Of a DNA stretch of 64,000 nt, positions 8,840-18,034 are shown one piece after another. The DNA comes from Corynebacterium sp. HMSC078H07 (GTDB taxonomy: Bacteria > Actinomycetota > Actinomycetes > Mycobacteriales > Mycobacteriaceae): assembly GCF_001812805.1 (NCBI RefSeq), contig NZ_KV810494.1, positions 29,706 through 93,705 on the forward strand, given 5' to 3'. Position 1 is the first letter of the stretch. Each line of letters starts with the position of its first letter. The position numbers were made by a program, and so were the translations under genes. The notes under the pieces are model-generated. The model searched no databases. It was not told the DNA's origin and saw only the letters and a program-made list of their open reading frames with translations.

Positions 8840-9602
8840 CGATGGTCTCTTTCTCAGTGGTGGCGTCCTCAGTAATGGCGTCTTCGGTGTTTTCTGACGC
8901 TTCGTCCACGGCCGCATTGGCGCGGCGCACCATCCACACGGTGAGCAGGGTGACGACACCGGTCAGCGGCCAGCCCATGATGATGCGGACGATACCCAGG
9001 GTGGTCGTCGCGTCGGCATCGTACAGCGCGCGTTGCACAGCGAAGCGGGCGATGAAAACCACAGCCCAGCCGGCCGTAGCCCACGCATAAGCGCGGCGAG
9101 CCTTCGGAATCGTGCGCCAACTCATGTCATCGCCGTTGAGGCCCTTCCACACCACGCCAACCAATGGCCAGCGCGCAATGATGGATATCACCGCGACGAT
9201 AAAGAGCGCCAATGACATCCAAATTCCGTAAAGGAAGTAACCTTTGGCATCCCCTGTAAACCACGCGATGCCCGCGCAAATACCTACTCCGAGCAGACCC
9301 GACAAGGCCGGCTGGAGAGTTTCCTTGCGCAGGAGGCGCCACACGCTAATAAGCAACGCCACACCTAAGGCAGCGATGAGCGCTGGCCCCAAGCCCCAAA
9401 CGTTATTCACCGGGATGAGGACGAGGACCGGCAACGTCGCTGAGACTAGGCCCGTTAGTCCGCCCATCTGCTCCAAGAGGGAAGGTTCAGCTTCTGGCTC
9501 TGCCGTCGCCAACTCTTCCTGCGATGTGTCCAGCGCAGCGCCTTCGTTGTCCAGAGAATTAGCGGCCTCGTGCTTATCCGCGTCAGGGTTAGGTGTGGTC
9601 AC
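8832..9602 (-). CDS. DUF3159 integral membrane protein
   Basis: 256 aa, GTG start. An acidic soluble N-terminus of about 45 aa is followed by five to six hydrophobic segments with conserved GLTGLVSATLPVLVLIPVNN and IIMGWPLTGVV stretches, and a short charged tail. This is DUF3159, an actinobacterial membrane family of unknown function always found near dut and DUF3710. It sits in the leftward dut-DUF3710-DUF3159-TrmA block, 27 bp after DUF3710. The proposed order suggests one transcript. Confidence 0.85.
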   Translation of the reverse strand: MTTPNPDADKHEAANSLDNEGAALDTSQEELATAEPEAEPSLLEQMGGLTGLVSATLPVLVLIPVNNVWGLGPALIAALGVALLISVWRLLRKETLQPALSGLLGVGICAGIAWFTGDAKGYFLYGIWMSLALFIVAVISIIARWPLVGVVWKGLNGDDMSWRTIPKARRAYAWATAGWAVVFIARFAVQRALYDADATTTLGIVRIIMGWPLTGVVTLLTVWMVRRANAAVDEASENTEDAITEDATTEKETIDD

Positions 9603-9629
9603 GGTGGTGAGTGGTCCTTGTCGGTGGGG

Positions 9630-10538
9630 TTAGTTCTTATCCGTGTCATCGAGCTCACGCAGCTGTTCGCGAGCCTGGGCTTCGGCACGAGTTTCGTTCT
9701 CGCGGCTGTTGGAAGCTTCTGGGGTGCCGGCGTCTGCGTTGTTGGCCGCCGCTTCTTGCTGGCGCTGCTGAAGGGCCTGCGAAACCTGTTCCGCCAGCTG
9801 CTGCGGCAACATCACGGGCAGGGAGCTACCCGCAAGGATCGGGTCCTCACCACGGTAGATGAAGGTGCGGGCAACGACTTCGCGGCCGAGTTTAGCCAGC
9901 TCCTCTTCCTTCCCCGCCGGGGCTGCCAGCGTGAGACGGTACATCCAGCGCGGGCCTTCCACACCGATAATGCGGATGCCACCCTTGTCACTAGTGCCAA
10001 CGATTTCCGAACCCCATGGCCCATTCTCTGGGTGGGCAGAGAAGCCATCAGACTCCAAGCCATTGATGATGTCGGCGGCGGATTCCGCCCACTGGCCCGG
10101 GGTGCGCGGGGCAGCGAAAGCCACCGGAGTCATCCGACCATGCGGGGTGAGGATGTGAAGCATACGGGGGCCATCCTGGCCCATCTCTACCTGTACTTGG
10201 GATCCCTTGGGAAGCGGGATACGCATCGAGCCAAGGTCGAGCAAGCCGACAGAGAAATCTTCGAAGTTGAACTCAGCAATATCGACGGTGTCGCCATCGT
10301 AGGGGCCCATGTCGCCGTTGACTGCGTCGTGGGCTACGGCCTTAACTCCCAACCCTGCGGCACTATCGGCCCTATCGGCGATATCGTAGTCCTCGCTTAC
10401 GGGGCCTGCCGAGTGCGAAGCGTTAGCATCAGTGTCTTCGTGCGCCGGTGCGGCAGCACCCGATGCTGCCTCATCGCGCTCAACAGTGCTCTCTGAGTTG
10501 TTCTCTTTGTTCTTCTTGCCAAAGGGCCACAACGCCAT
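9630..10538 (-). CDS. DUF3710 domain protein
   Basis: 302 aa from ATG 10538, which has GAAAGG 7 nt upstream on the coding strand. The N-terminus (ALWPFGKKNKE) is followed by an acidic low-complexity linker and then the DUF3710 core (about residues 90-270: GPYD, SMRIPLPKGSQVQVEM, ESDGFSAHPENGPWGSEIVG). Function is unknown. The family is restricted to actinobacteria and lies next to dut (Rv2696c beside Rv2697c). A longer frame to 10574 is open, but the ribosome site favours 10538. Confidence 0.83.
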   Translation of the reverse strand: MALWPFGKKNKENNSESTVERDEAASGAAAPAHEDTDANASHSAGPVSEDYDIADRADSAAGLGVKAVAHDAVNGDMGPYDGDTVDIAEFNFEDFSVGLLDLGSMRIPLPKGSQVQVEMGQDGPRMLHILTPHGRMTPVAFAAPRTPGQWAESAADIINGLESDGFSAHPENGPWGSEIVGTSDKGGIRIIGVEGPRWMYRLTLAAPAGKEEELAKLGREVVARTFIYRGEDPILAGSSLPVMLPQQLAEQVSQALQQRQQEAAANNADAGTPEASNSRENETRAEAQAREQLRELDDTDKN

Positions 10539-10630
10539 TGTCTGTGCCTTTCTGCTAATCGGTGTGGTACGCACGGTGTTCGTTTCAGTGCGTGCTGTTT
10601 TAGTGTGTACCGGGGGGATGTACAGGGGTC

Positions 10631-11107
10631 CTAGTTCACGCCGGTGGAACCGTAACCACCGTCGCCGCGTGTGGTGTCATCGAGCTCCTCAACCTCGCTA
10701 AAGCCCACCAGCTCTACGCGCTGCACAATGAGCTGCGCGATACGCATACCGCGCTCAACCTCAAAAGTCTCGGTTGGATCGTGATTAATGAGACATACCT
10801 TAATCTCCCCGCGGTAGTCCGCATCAATAGTCCCCGGGGTATTGGTAACGGAGATGCCATGTTTCGCGGCCAAACCTGAGCGTGGGTGAACCAATCCCAC
10901 CGTGCCTAGCGGCAAGGCAAGGGCAATACCGGTTCCAACTAGGGCGCGCTCACCGGGACGCAAGGTGACATTATGTGCGGCATACAGATCCGCACCAGCA
11001 TCGCCTCGGTGGGCGCGCTTTGGCAACGGAAGCTCTTTATCAAGGCGCTTGACCTTGACATCACCAAAAGGACTTACCGGATCTACAAGGGGGTGTTGCT
11101 CATTCAC
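10631..11107 (-). CDS. dut: dUTP diphosphatase
   Basis: 158 aa from the GTG at 11107. Trimeric dUTPase hydrolyses dUTP to dUMP and PPi, keeping uracil out of DNA and supplying dTMP synthesis. All five motifs are present: DAGADL (36-41), HPRSGLA (74-80), [10 protein letters not shown] (93-102), RIAQLIVQR (122-130) and the C-terminal GGYGSTG. The latter is the flexible arm that closes over substrate. AAGGTAGG lies upstream of the GTG. It heads the leftward block with DUF3710 and is divergent from the DUF3093 gene. Confidence 0.96.
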   Translation of the reverse strand: MNEQHPLVDPVSPFGDVKVKRLDKELPLPKRAHRGDAGADLYAAHNVTLRPGERALVGTGIALALPLGTVGLVHPRSGLAAKHGISVTNTPGTIDADYRGEIKVCLINHDPTETFEVERGMRIAQLIVQRVELVGFSEVEELDDTTRGDGGYGSTGVN

Positions 11108-11226
11108 TCGGCCCAGCCTACCTTGTCCCCTCTTACTGGGGACCACGTGGCAGGGGGTGCTCGCGGCCAACATGCTCCCCTGGGAGGTTAGGCTCCCTCA
11201 TCGAGTGGTGACTAGAATCGAGGGCC

Positions 11227-11757
11227 ATGACTTCCAGTTCCTCGCCTGCCGAGCAGAGCCCTGCTGCTGATTCCCCGGTCGTTCTCTACCGCGAGCGCCA
11301 GTGGGTGCCGTGGTACTGGTGGCTAATGGCAGCATTCGTTGTGGTGATTAGCACAGCAACGGTCAGCCTTAACCGCGGAATTCTGTGGGTCATCATTCCC
11401 GCCATCCTGCTGTCCGCCATCGCTGTATGGGTATTGCTGACATGGTCCAGCACTGTTGTACAAGTAGAGCAAGACAGCGACGGCACGAGATGGCTGACGG
11501 TCAAGGAAGCGCAGCTTCCTCACGATGTGGTTTCACGGAGCACTGCGGTGCCCGCCACCGCACGTCGCAACGCTCTCGGCCCGCAGTTGGACCCAGCAGC
11601 TTTTATTGTCACTCACGGCTGGGTTCCCGAGCACGTCATGCTCGTCCTTGATGACCCCGAGGACCCCACCCCCTATTGGCTCATTGGCTCAAAGAACTCC
11701 GAGAAGCTACTTGCTGTTTTCGTCCCTGACCAAGCCGGAGCGAATGCGACTAGCTAA
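11227..11757 (+). CDS. DUF3093 membrane protein
   Basis: 176 aa. Two adjacent hydrophobic segments (about residues 35-75, WWLMAAFVVVIS and WVIIPAILLSAIAVWVLL) anchor a cytoplasmic domain ending in YWLIGSKNSEKLLAVF. DUF3093 is an actinobacterial family of unknown function divergent from dut (Rv2698 beside Rv2697c). TAGAAT ends 8 nt before the ATG, so the mRNA probably has almost no leader, although GAGGG is also close to the start. Confidence 0.83.
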   Translation: MTSSSSPAEQSPAADSPVVLYRERQWVPWYWWLMAAFVVVISTATVSLNRGILWVIIPAILLSAIAVWVLLTWSSTVVQVEQDSDGTRWLTVKEAQLPHDVVSRSTAVPATARRNALGPQLDPAAFIVTHGWVPEHVMLVLDDPEDPTPYWLIGSKNSEKLLAVFVPDQAGANATS

Positions 11758-11818
11758 CTATGCCCTCAGTGCCCATTGTGCCCACAGTCGCTAAAGGGCG
11801 ACATATTTATGCGGCGCT

Positions 11819-12109
11819 TTAGGCGCAGTCCTTACACACAAGCTCGCCGTTCTCTTCGTGGTCCAAGCGCTTGTTGGACTGGACGAGGAAGCATACCGAG
11901 CAGGTGAATTCGTCTTCCTTGCGCGGAACGACGGTGACGTTGAGCTCTTCGCCGGTCAGGTCGACTGACGGCGGCTCGAATGCCTCAACGATTTCGCCGT
12001 CATCATCCATGCCATTGTTGTCATTTTCCGCTGCTTTGAGGCCCTCGAGAGAGTCAGCCTCAAGCTCGTCTTCAGCGCGGCGACGCGGTGCGTCATAATC
12101 GGTGGCCAT
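11819..12109 (-). CDS. DUF4193 small zinc-ribbon-like protein
   Basis: 96 aa. A conserved head (MATDYDAPRRR), an acidic middle and a C-terminal CSVC...CKDC pair of CxxC motifs suggest a small zinc-binding fold. It is the counterpart of Rv2699c, a highly conserved actinobacterial protein of unknown role. It converges with the DUF3093 gene 62 bp away and is divergent from ppgK across a 314-bp gap. Confidence 0.85.
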   Translation of the reverse strand: MATDYDAPRRRAEDELEADSLEGLKAAENDNNGMDDDGEIVEAFEPPSVDLTGEELNVTVVPRKEDEFTCSVCFLVQSNKRLDHEENGELVCKDCA

Positions 12110-12423
12110 AGTGTTCGCCCCTGTGTGTCAGATCGATGGGAATGTGTATTTATCGACGGCATCCTAAACCACGCACGCCTTACTGTCACACTCACCTCGC
12201 CGCGGGGGCAGAATTCCCTCCACCCCCACACCACACTCCGGAAATGTTTTCCCAGTACAGTGACTTTTTCACGTGGCTTTTCCGGCCAGGAAAAATTACC
12301 TTGATCCACCTCACATAGAAGGCACTACACCTCTTTTAGGCGCCGCCCATGTCGTCGATGCCACGCCAAAATGACACCGCAATGCTCGCACATCATGCGA
12401 GACAGTTGCTTAAACTAGTCACC
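12110..12423 (+). other. intergenic control region between DUF4193 and ppgK
   Basis: No gene is seen in these 314 bp. They hold a perfect inverted repeat TTTTCC-GGCCA-GGAAAA (12278-12294), a possible TTGATC -35 element at 12301, and the ppgK -10 box TAAACT (12411-12416). The region must contain promoters for both divergent genes. Confidence 0.6.
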
Positions 12424-12426
12424 ATG
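12411..12426 (+). promoter_or_regulatory. leaderless -10 box of ppgK
   Basis: TAAACT (12411-12416) is separated by 7 nt from ATG 12424. No Shine-Dalgarno sequence precedes this start. The geometry places the transcription start at the A of ATG. Confidence 0.55.
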
Positions 12427-13209
12427 ACTGCGCAACACTCACAGCACCAAGCGCCTCACCATGAGGGCCACTCTTTCGGTATCGATGTCGGCGGCTCCGG
12501 AATCAAGGGTGCCGAAGTAGACCTCGCCACTGGAGAATTCGTGGGAGACCGCCTCAAGATTGCTACTCCCAAGCCAGCCACTCCGGAGGCAGTTGCCGAA
12601 GTTATTGCACAGATAGTCGCTGAGAAAGGCTGGGATGGCCCCGTGGGCATCACCATGCCCGCTGTGGTCAAAGAACAGGTCGTTCGCAGTGCCGCCAATA
12701 TTGACAAATCTTGGATTGGCATCGACGCCCAAGAGTTGTTTAGCCAGTACCTTGATACGCCTTTTACGGTGCTTAACGACGCCGACGCAGCCGGCCTCGC
12801 CGAAGTTGCTTATGGTGACGACGTGGCCCGCACAGGCCCGGTAATCTTCCTTACGCTTGGCACAGGTATTGGTTCTGCGTTCCTACTCAACGGCCAGCTT
12901 TTCCCCAACACTGAGATTGGACACCTCATTGTGGGCGAGCAGGAGGCAGAGCACCAAGCGTCTTCCGCCGTCAAGGAACGCGAGGCCCTCAAGACCAAGC
13001 AGTGGGCTAAACGCGTGAACCGGGTGCTCTATGAATACGAAGCTCTGTTTAACCCATCCGCGTTTGTCATCGGCGGTGGCATTTCCCGCAAATTTGACAA
13101 GTGGGGCGAACACCTCAGCATTGAAACTCCAGTTGTGGCTGCTCAGCTACGCAATCGCGCGGGTATTGTCGGCGCTGCCATGGCGGCAAAGGAAGGTATT
13201 CGCCCATAA
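12424..13209 (+). CDS. ppgK: polyphosphate glucokinase
   Basis: 261 aa. A ROK-family kinase that phosphorylates glucose to glucose 6-phosphate with inorganic polyphosphate or ATP, a non-PTS glucose entry route. The phosphate-binding loop is [10 protein letters not shown] (21-30), the catalytic Asp is D119 in VLNDAD, and the second phosphate loop is [11 protein letters not shown] (143-153). The gene directly upstream of sigA is ppgK in corynebacteria. ATG 12424 is preferred over upstream in-frame Met codons because of the leaderless promoter spacing and because the ROK fold begins just after it. Confidence 0.93.
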   Translation: MTAQHSQHQAPHHEGHSFGIDVGGSGIKGAEVDLATGEFVGDRLKIATPKPATPEAVAEVIAQIVAEKGWDGPVGITMPAVVKEQVVRSAANIDKSWIGIDAQELFSQYLDTPFTVLNDADAAGLAEVAYGDDVARTGPVIFLTLGTGIGSAFLLNGQLFPNTEIGHLIVGEQEAEHQASSAVKEREALKTKQWAKRVNRVLYEYEALFNPSAFVIGGGISRKFDKWGEHLSIETPVVAAQLRNRAGIVGAAMAAKEGIRP

Positions 13210-13269
13210 TCAGAGCAGCGTTCAACTTTCCCAGTTGACCCCAGTCACCGCCAGCAGGAGAAAATGATC

Positions 13270-13275
13270 TATACT
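13270..13275 (+). promoter_or_regulatory. candidate -10 box of sigA
   Basis: TATACT (13270-13275), preceded by TGATC, is the best -10-like hexamer in the 201-bp ppgK-sigA gap. No good -35 is at standard spacing; the nearest TTGACC (13235) is too far away. The transcript would have a leader of about 125 nt. Confidence 0.4.
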
Positions 13276-13410
13276 GGGCTGTCGATTACCCAATCTTGAG
13301 CGGCGCGCCTCTCCTGCTCATCTCGGAGGCGGGCTAGCATCGGGGACTAGTAGCGATGACTTTGCGCTTCCCCATATTTTCCACACAGAGAGCAAGTCGA
13401 AAGGGCGTAC

Positions 13411-14895
13411 GTGGCAGCCACTGATTCTTCAGACCAGGTACTCGGTGAAGGCGAGAACACCGCCGAGGCATCTGCACCTGCACAGAAGACCGCCAAGAAG
13501 ACGGCAAAGAAAACCGCTAAAAAGACAGCAAAGAAGACGGCTAAAAAGACTGCGAAGAAAACAGCTAAGAAGACTGCCAAGAAGGCGGCCAAAAAGACGG
13601 CTAAGAAAACCACTCGCAAGTCTGCTCAGAAGGCTACAAAGAAGGCAGCCAAGAAGACCGTCCGTAAGTCAGCCGCTAAAAAGGCGACGTCTCCGGAGGA
13701 GAATGCTGAAGCAACCGAGTCTGATGAGGATCTGATCGAGGACCAGACTGATGACTTGGACGCTGACGCTGCCGACGACGTGGACTTGGACTTTGACCCG
13801 GACAACGCTGACATCGACGATGATGACGAGTTCGGCGACGAAGATGATCTGGAAGGCGAGGATGCTGACGACGAGGACGAGGAGGATGGCTCCTCCGTCT
13901 GGGATGAAGACGAGTCGGCTGCACTGCGCCAAGCGCGTAAGGACGCGGAACTTACCGCGTCTGCTGACTCCGTTCGCGCCTACCTCAAGCAGATCGGTAA
14001 GGTCGCACTGCTCAACGCGGAGCAGGAGGTCTCGCTAGCCAAGCGCATTGAGGCCGGCCTCTACGCGCAGTACCGCATGGACGAGATGGAAAAGGCCCGC
14101 GCCGAAGGCGATAAGGCTGCCAAGCTCTCCCCCATGGAAAAGCGTGACATGCGCGCCATTGCTCGTGATGGCCGCAAGGCTAAGAACCACCTTCTCGAAG
14201 CGAACCTGCGTCTCGTGGTGTCCTTGGCCAAGCGCTACACCGGCCGCGGCATGGCTTTCCTTGACCTCATTCAGGAAGGCAACTTGGGTCTTATTCGCGC
14301 CGTCGAGAAGTTTGACTACACCAAGGGCTACAAGTTCTCCACGTATGCCACATGGTGGATCCGCCAAGCTATTACCCGCGCCATGGCAGACCAGGCCCGC
14401 ACCATCCGCATTCCGGTGCACATGGTGGAGGTCATCAACAAGCTTGGCCGCATCCAGCGTGAGCTGCTGCAGGACTTGGGCCGTGAGCCCACCCCGCAGG
14501 AGCTGGCCAAGGAAATGGACATCACCGAAGAAAAGGTGCTGGAAATCCAGCAGTATGCTCGCGAGCCCATCTCCCTGGACCAGACCATTGGTGACGAGGG
14601 CGATTCCCAGCTTGGTGACTTTATCGAAGACTCCGAAGCAGTTATCGCCGTCGATGCGGTTTCCTTCACCTTGTTGCAGGATCAGCTTCAGGATGTGCTG
14701 ACGACCCTCTCCGAGCGTGAGGCTGGCGTGGTTCGCCTGCGCTTCGGTTTGACCGATGGCATGCCGCGCACTTTAGACGAAATCGGCCAAGTCTACGGCG
14801 TTACCCGCGAACGTATTCGCCAGATCGAGTCCAAGACCATGTCGAAGCTGCGCCACCCATCGCGCTCCCAAGTCCTGCGCGACTACCTGGACTAG
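13411..14895 (+). CDS. sigA: primary sigma factor SigA (RpoD)
   Basis: 494 aa, GTG start with GAAAGGG upstream. It directs RNA polymerase to housekeeping promoters. Residues 26-91 are a Lys/Ala/Thr repeat (KTAKK units) and residues 102-160 are strongly acidic. Conserved sigma regions follow: 1.2 (about 187-220), 2 with the [17 protein letters not shown] and [10 protein letters not shown] blocks, 3, and 4.2 with the [18 protein letters not shown] helix-turn-helix. The related sigB lies 12 kb downstream. A terminator follows at 14934-14962. Confidence 0.97.
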   Translation: MAATDSSDQVLGEGENTAEASAPAQKTAKKTAKKTAKKTAKKTAKKTAKKTAKKTAKKAAKKTAKKTTRKSAQKATKKAAKKTVRKSAAKKATSPEENAEATESDEDLIEDQTDDLDADAADDVDLDFDPDNADIDDDDEFGDEDDLEGEDADDEDEEDGSSVWDEDESAALRQARKDAELTASADSVRAYLKQIGKVALLNAEQEVSLAKRIEAGLYAQYRMDEMEKARAEGDKAAKLSPMEKRDMRAIARDGRKAKNHLLEANLRLVVSLAKRYTGRGMAFLDLIQEGNLGLIRAVEKFDYTKGYKFSTYATWWIRQAITRAMADQARTIRIPVHMVEVINKLGRIQRELLQDLGREPTPQELAKEMDITEEKVLEIQQYAREPISLDQTIGDEGDSQLGDFIEDSEAVIAVDAVSFTLLQDQLQDVLTTLSEREAGVVRLRFGLTDGMPRTLDEIGQVYGVTRERIRQIESKTMSKLRHPSRSQVLRDYLD

Positions 14896-14933
14896 CCACA
14901 TGTGAGTCCACGCGAAGATGCGGGGATGACAAA

Positions 14934-14962
14934 GGGTGAGGAAGCTTATTCCTTCCTCGCCC
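14934..14962 (+). terminator. intrinsic terminator after sigA
   Basis: GGGTGAGGAAG (14934-14944) pairs with CTTCCTCGCCC (14952-14962), with one G-T pair, followed by GTTTCGCGTTTT. Confidence 0.7.
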
Positions 14963-14986
14963 GTTTCGCGTTTTAAGCAACTAAGG

Positions 14987-15418
14987 CTAAAGACCAAAAG
15001 CAATCATCATGGCCATAGGCACGAATGGACCTACTATGGCCCAACCGATGCCAATAACTAGTGCAGCAATCGCCATGACTCGGCGCTTATGCTCGGGTCG
15101 GCGCCCCTCGGCCAAGATCAACGCCAAACCACCCAAAGCCGCGCCAGCCAACCCAGTTCCAATTGTCAGGATGGACAGCAGAAAACCCGCCGAAGACACA
15201 AAAAGCGTCAACACAATGATGAACACCGGCGGGACTACCGCCACCGCAAGCGCCCAAGGAGACCACGGATTCGGTCGTGAGTATTTCTCCGTCTGCGGTG
15301 GCGAATAAAGCGTGGAGTGGAAACCGGCGCTTGGGGTGGCGCCAAAGGCATCAGCAGTCGGCGCGTTGTAGGAACTACCAGTGTGGCCATAAGGATCCAC
15401 TGCGTTGGGCTGGTTCAT
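14987..15418 (-). CDS. small integral membrane protein, unknown
   Basis: 143 aa if started at ATG 15418. A Pro/Ser/Tyr-rich soluble N-terminus of about 50 aa is followed by three to four hydrophobic segments, including a glycine/alanine-rich TGLAGAALGGLALIL helix and a short loop EGRRPEHKRRV. This layout resembles DUF4190-type small membrane proteins, but I do not assign a family. A TTG at 15445 could extend it by 9 aa, but no ribosome site supports that. It converges on sigA and lies downstream of the dhaKLM terminator. Confidence 0.6.
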   Translation of the reverse strand: MNQPNAVDPYGHTGSSYNAPTADAFGATPSAGFHSTLYSPPQTEKYSRPNPWSPWALAVAVVPPVFIIVLTLFVSSAGFLLSILTIGTGLAGAALGGLALILAEGRRPEHKRRVMAIAALVIGIGWAIVGPFVPMAMMIAFGL

Positions 15419-15487
15419 CAGGTCACCACTTTCGAAGAAACTCAACTGGGATTCATCTCACACGGTACCCAATCACCAAGAACACAG

Positions 15488-15521
15488 CACTACCAGCGGG
15501 CAGTGTCCCCCGCTGGTAGTG
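15488..15521 (-). terminator. terminator of the dhaKLM operon
   Basis: A perfect 13-bp stem, CACTACCAGCGGG (15488-15500) and CCCGCTGGTAGTG (15509-15521), with an 8-nt loop. It lies 26 bp beyond the dhaM stop. On the minus strand it is followed by a moderately T-rich stretch. Confidence 0.75.
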
Positions 15522-15546
15522 GGAAGCTAGGCCTTAGCCCTGCACA

Positions 15547-16272
15547 CTAATCGTCGAGTCCTTGTGCAATAGCATCAGCAATCTGGTCGATAACTGAAGT
15601 GTCACCAGATTCACCGCTGACAGTGACGGACGCGCCGCGGGCAGCGCCGAGAGACATCAGCATCATGGCCGAATCTGCTTCCACTTCTTCCCCATCAAAG
15701 GAAATGATGATGTCACCGTCGGCCTCGGCGGCCATTGCAGCGACCTTCGAGGCTGGCCGGGCATGCAGTCCTGCTGCGTCAGCCACTGTGACAGTTCGCG
15801 AATATGATTCCTTCGTCGCTGGTGTTGAGTCCACATCGGTTTCGGATTCAGTAGATGCCGTCGTGCCAGCAGGTTTCGATGCTACAAAGACATCAATAGC
15901 CTTGGCCGCCGCCGTGGCTACGGCGGCGAGGTCATCGCCTTGTTGCGCCGCCGTGGCGGCAGCAATGGCAGCCTCCACCAATGGGGCATCAACAAAGGTC
16001 ACCGGCTCATCATCGAGGAATTCGAGCACGGACTCGACTGTCAACGTGGCCGAGCCTAAGTCAGTGAGAACAACCACGCCGAGTCCTTGGCCGAGGAGAT
16101 CATTGATGGCTGACTCGATGAGGTCATAGGAGGTGCCAATTGCACCGCCCTCGAGTCCACCAGCAGGGAGAATGGTGACGTCCGCGGCCATTTGGGCGGC
16201 GAGTTCCGCTAGGCCTTCAGCAAGCTTCGCAGAATGGGACACGAGGACGAGACCAACGTGCGGTTGTGCCAT
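15547..16272 (-). CDS. dhaM: PTS-dependent dihydroxyacetone kinase phosphotransferase subunit DhaM (EIIA-HPr fusion)
   Basis: 241 aa. The N-terminal EIIA-DHA domain (about 1-130) carries the phospho-His in LVSHSAKLAEG (H13). A Thr/Ser-rich linker (about 133-155) joins it to an HPr domain whose active His is H170 in GLHARPAS. DhaM relays phosphate from PEP/Enzyme I to ADP bound on DhaL. E. coli DhaM has an extra partial EI domain, absent here. It is last in the dhaK-dhaL-dhaM operon, 3 bp after dhaL. The embedded HPr makes it depend on PtsI, encoded at 47.6-49.3 kb. Confidence 0.93.
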   Translation of the reverse strand: MAQPHVGLVLVSHSAKLAEGLAELAAQMAADVTILPAGGLEGGAIGTSYDLIESAINDLLGQGLGVVVLTDLGSATLTVESVLEFLDDEPVTFVDAPLVEAAIAAATAAQQGDDLAAVATAAAKAIDVFVASKPAGTTASTESETDVDSTPATKESYSRTVTVADAAGLHARPASKVAAMAAEADGDIIISFDGEEVEADSAMMLMSLGAARGASVTVSGESGDTSVIDQIADAIAQGLDD

Positions 16273-16275
16273 GGC

Positions 16276-16956
16276 TTAATCCTCCTGGGCTGTGGTGCTG
16301 CCGTTGTCCCCAGGCGCAGCACTCGCGGCGTCGGCAGCCGCGGCAAGAAAGAGCGCCGTCGATGCCGCACCGGGGTCCTTGTGCCCTGCGGATCGCTCGC
16401 CTAGGTAGGAGGCGCGGCCCTTCGTCGCCACCATCGGAATAGTAGCTTCGGCGCCTTCCGCGGCGGCATCGGCAGCCGCGCGCAGAACATTAGCGGGGCT
16501 GTGTCCGGACTCCGCCGCTTCACGGGCAGCGCGTGCCGCGGGGGCCCACGCGTCTACCATGGTTTTCTCGCCTTCTGTTGCCTTACCGCGCGTGGTGATT
16601 CCTTCTGCGGCGGCGTCGATAATGGCTGCGGTCGTGGCCGCATCGAGGTCGCCTGAGCCTGCAGCCTTGGCCGCACGCAGAAACGCTGTACCCAGCAGCG
16701 GGCCGGAGGCACCACCAACGGTGGACATCAGAGTCTTAGCGGTAAGTTTGAGTACGTCAGCAACGGTAGAGCCCTCTGTCGTTATCTCTTCCTCGACTTT
16801 GTCCACCACGGCGCGGAAGCCGCGGTCAACGTTTTCGCCATGGTCGCTATCACCAATCACACGGTCGAGCTCAATGAGTTCGTCTCGGTGTTCATGAGCC
16901 GCGGCGGCGCAGTTCTTCATCCAGGCCTGAGCCCAAGCGGTTGAAAGGTTAGTCAT
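16276..16956 (-). CDS. dhaL: dihydroxyacetone kinase subunit DhaL (ADP-binding)
   Basis: 226 aa. DhaL holds ADP permanently as a cofactor; it receives phosphate from DhaM and passes it to dihydroxyacetone on DhaK. The DRVIGDSDHGENVDRGF stretch (31-47) supplies the Mg/nucleotide aspartates, and the GGASGPL loop and the TRGKATEGEKTMVDAW segment are family typical. A Ser/Ala/Asp-rich tail of about 20 aa follows. It starts 2 bp after dhaK. Confidence 0.95.
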   Translation of the reverse strand: MTNLSTAWAQAWMKNCAAAAHEHRDELIELDRVIGDSDHGENVDRGFRAVVDKVEEEITTEGSTVADVLKLTAKTLMSTVGGASGPLLGTAFLRAAKAAGSGDLDAATTAAIIDAAAEGITTRGKATEGEKTMVDAWAPAARAAREAAESGHSPANVLRAAADAAAEGAEATIPMVATKGRASYLGERSAGHKDPGAASTALFLAAAADAASAAPGDNGSTTAQED

Positions 16957-16958
16957 GA

Positions 16959-17960
16959 TTACATCCCTTGACGTAGTGCGGCGGTGTGGCAGGGGGCGTC
17001 GAAAAGCGCCACGTCCTCATCGTCAGCGCGCATCACGGTGACGGAACACCCGGCCATATCCAAGCTGGTGACGAAATTACCCACGAGGGAGCGCTCGATG
17101 GTCACGCCGTCATTGTTGAGGCGTTGAGCCACACGGCGGTAGACCACATAGAGCTCCGAGGCAGGTGTGGCCCCCATGCCGTTCACCACGACGATGGCGC
17201 GCTCGCCTTCACCGAGCTTGAGGTCCGACAGGATGGGGTCCAACAGGTGATCCGTCACGTCATCAGCTGAAATCAACGGAATCTCTTTCCGGCCGGGCTC
17301 GCCGTGAATACCGACACCCAGTTCAACCTCGTCCTCACCCAGATCAAAGGAAGGCTTGCCCACATGCGGCACCGTACATGCGGTCAGTGCTGCGCCCATG
17401 GTCGCGGTATTTTCCACTACTTTCTTGGCCACAGCTGTTACCGCAGCGAGGTCATCACCACGTTCGGCAGCCGCACCCGCAAGCTTCTCCACGAGGAGAG
17501 TTCCTGCCACACCGCGGCGGCCCGCGGTATAGGTTGAGTCTTCAACAGCAACATCGTCATCCACAATGACCTGGCTGACCTCAATGTCATCGAACTCGGC
17601 GAGTTCAGCTGCAGTGTCGAAGTTGAGGACGTCCCCCGTGTAATTCTTCACAATGTAGAGCACGCCCGCGCCGGCATTGACGGCGTCAGTCGCGGCTTGA
17701 ATAGCATCCGGCGTCGGTGACGTAAACATTGCGCCGGGGACAGCAGCATCGAGCATGCCGTGGCCAACGAACCCCGCATGGAGTGGCTCGTGTCCCGAAC
17801 CGCCGCCGGAGACAATGGCGACCTTGCCGCTTTCCTTCTTCTCTGTACGGGCTACGAACAGAGGATCCGTGGCGCGCGTGACAATGTCACTGTGCGCCTG
17901 TGCAAAACCTTCTACTGATTCGGCAACAACGTTCTCCGGTGAATTGATGAGCTTCTTCAT
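16959..17960 (-). CDS. dhaK: dihydroxyacetone kinase subunit DhaK (substrate-binding)
   Basis: 333 aa from the second of two consecutive ATGs; this one has AAGGAG at the better 7-nt spacing. DhaK binds dihydroxyacetone covalently as a hemiaminal on H219 (GVGIHGEPG) and accepts phosphate from DhaL-ATP to give dihydroxyacetone phosphate. GGGSGHEPLHAG (52-63) and the active Asp in NYTGD (D110) are present. It is the first gene of dhaKLM. A GlxR-like site lies about 75 bp upstream. No DhaR/DhaQ regulator is adjacent. Confidence 0.95.
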   Translation of the reverse strand: MKKLINSPENVVAESVEGFAQAHSDIVTRATDPLFVARTEKKESGKVAIVSGGGSGHEPLHAGFVGHGMLDAAVPGAMFTSPTPDAIQAATDAVNAGAGVLYIVKNYTGDVLNFDTAAELAEFDDIEVSQVIVDDDVAVEDSTYTAGRRGVAGTLLVEKLAGAAAERGDDLAAVTAVAKKVVENTATMGAALTACTVPHVGKPSFDLGEDEVELGVGIHGEPGRKEIPLISADDVTDHLLDPILSDLKLGEGERAIVVVNGMGATPASELYVVYRRVAQRLNNDGVTIERSLVGNFVTSLDMAGCSVTVMRADDEDVALFDAPCHTAALRQGM

Positions 17961-18034
17961 CATCCATCTCCTTGGATTCTCTTAAGCCACAGGCCTATGG
18001 GCAGGATGATGTCGAGCTTACACGCGCAGAAAAC

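Noticed and set aside
13486..13683. Short repeats considered as a CRISPR or microsatellite array
   Set aside because: The 12-nt units are codons of the KTAKK repeat of SigA, with no spacers of constant length.
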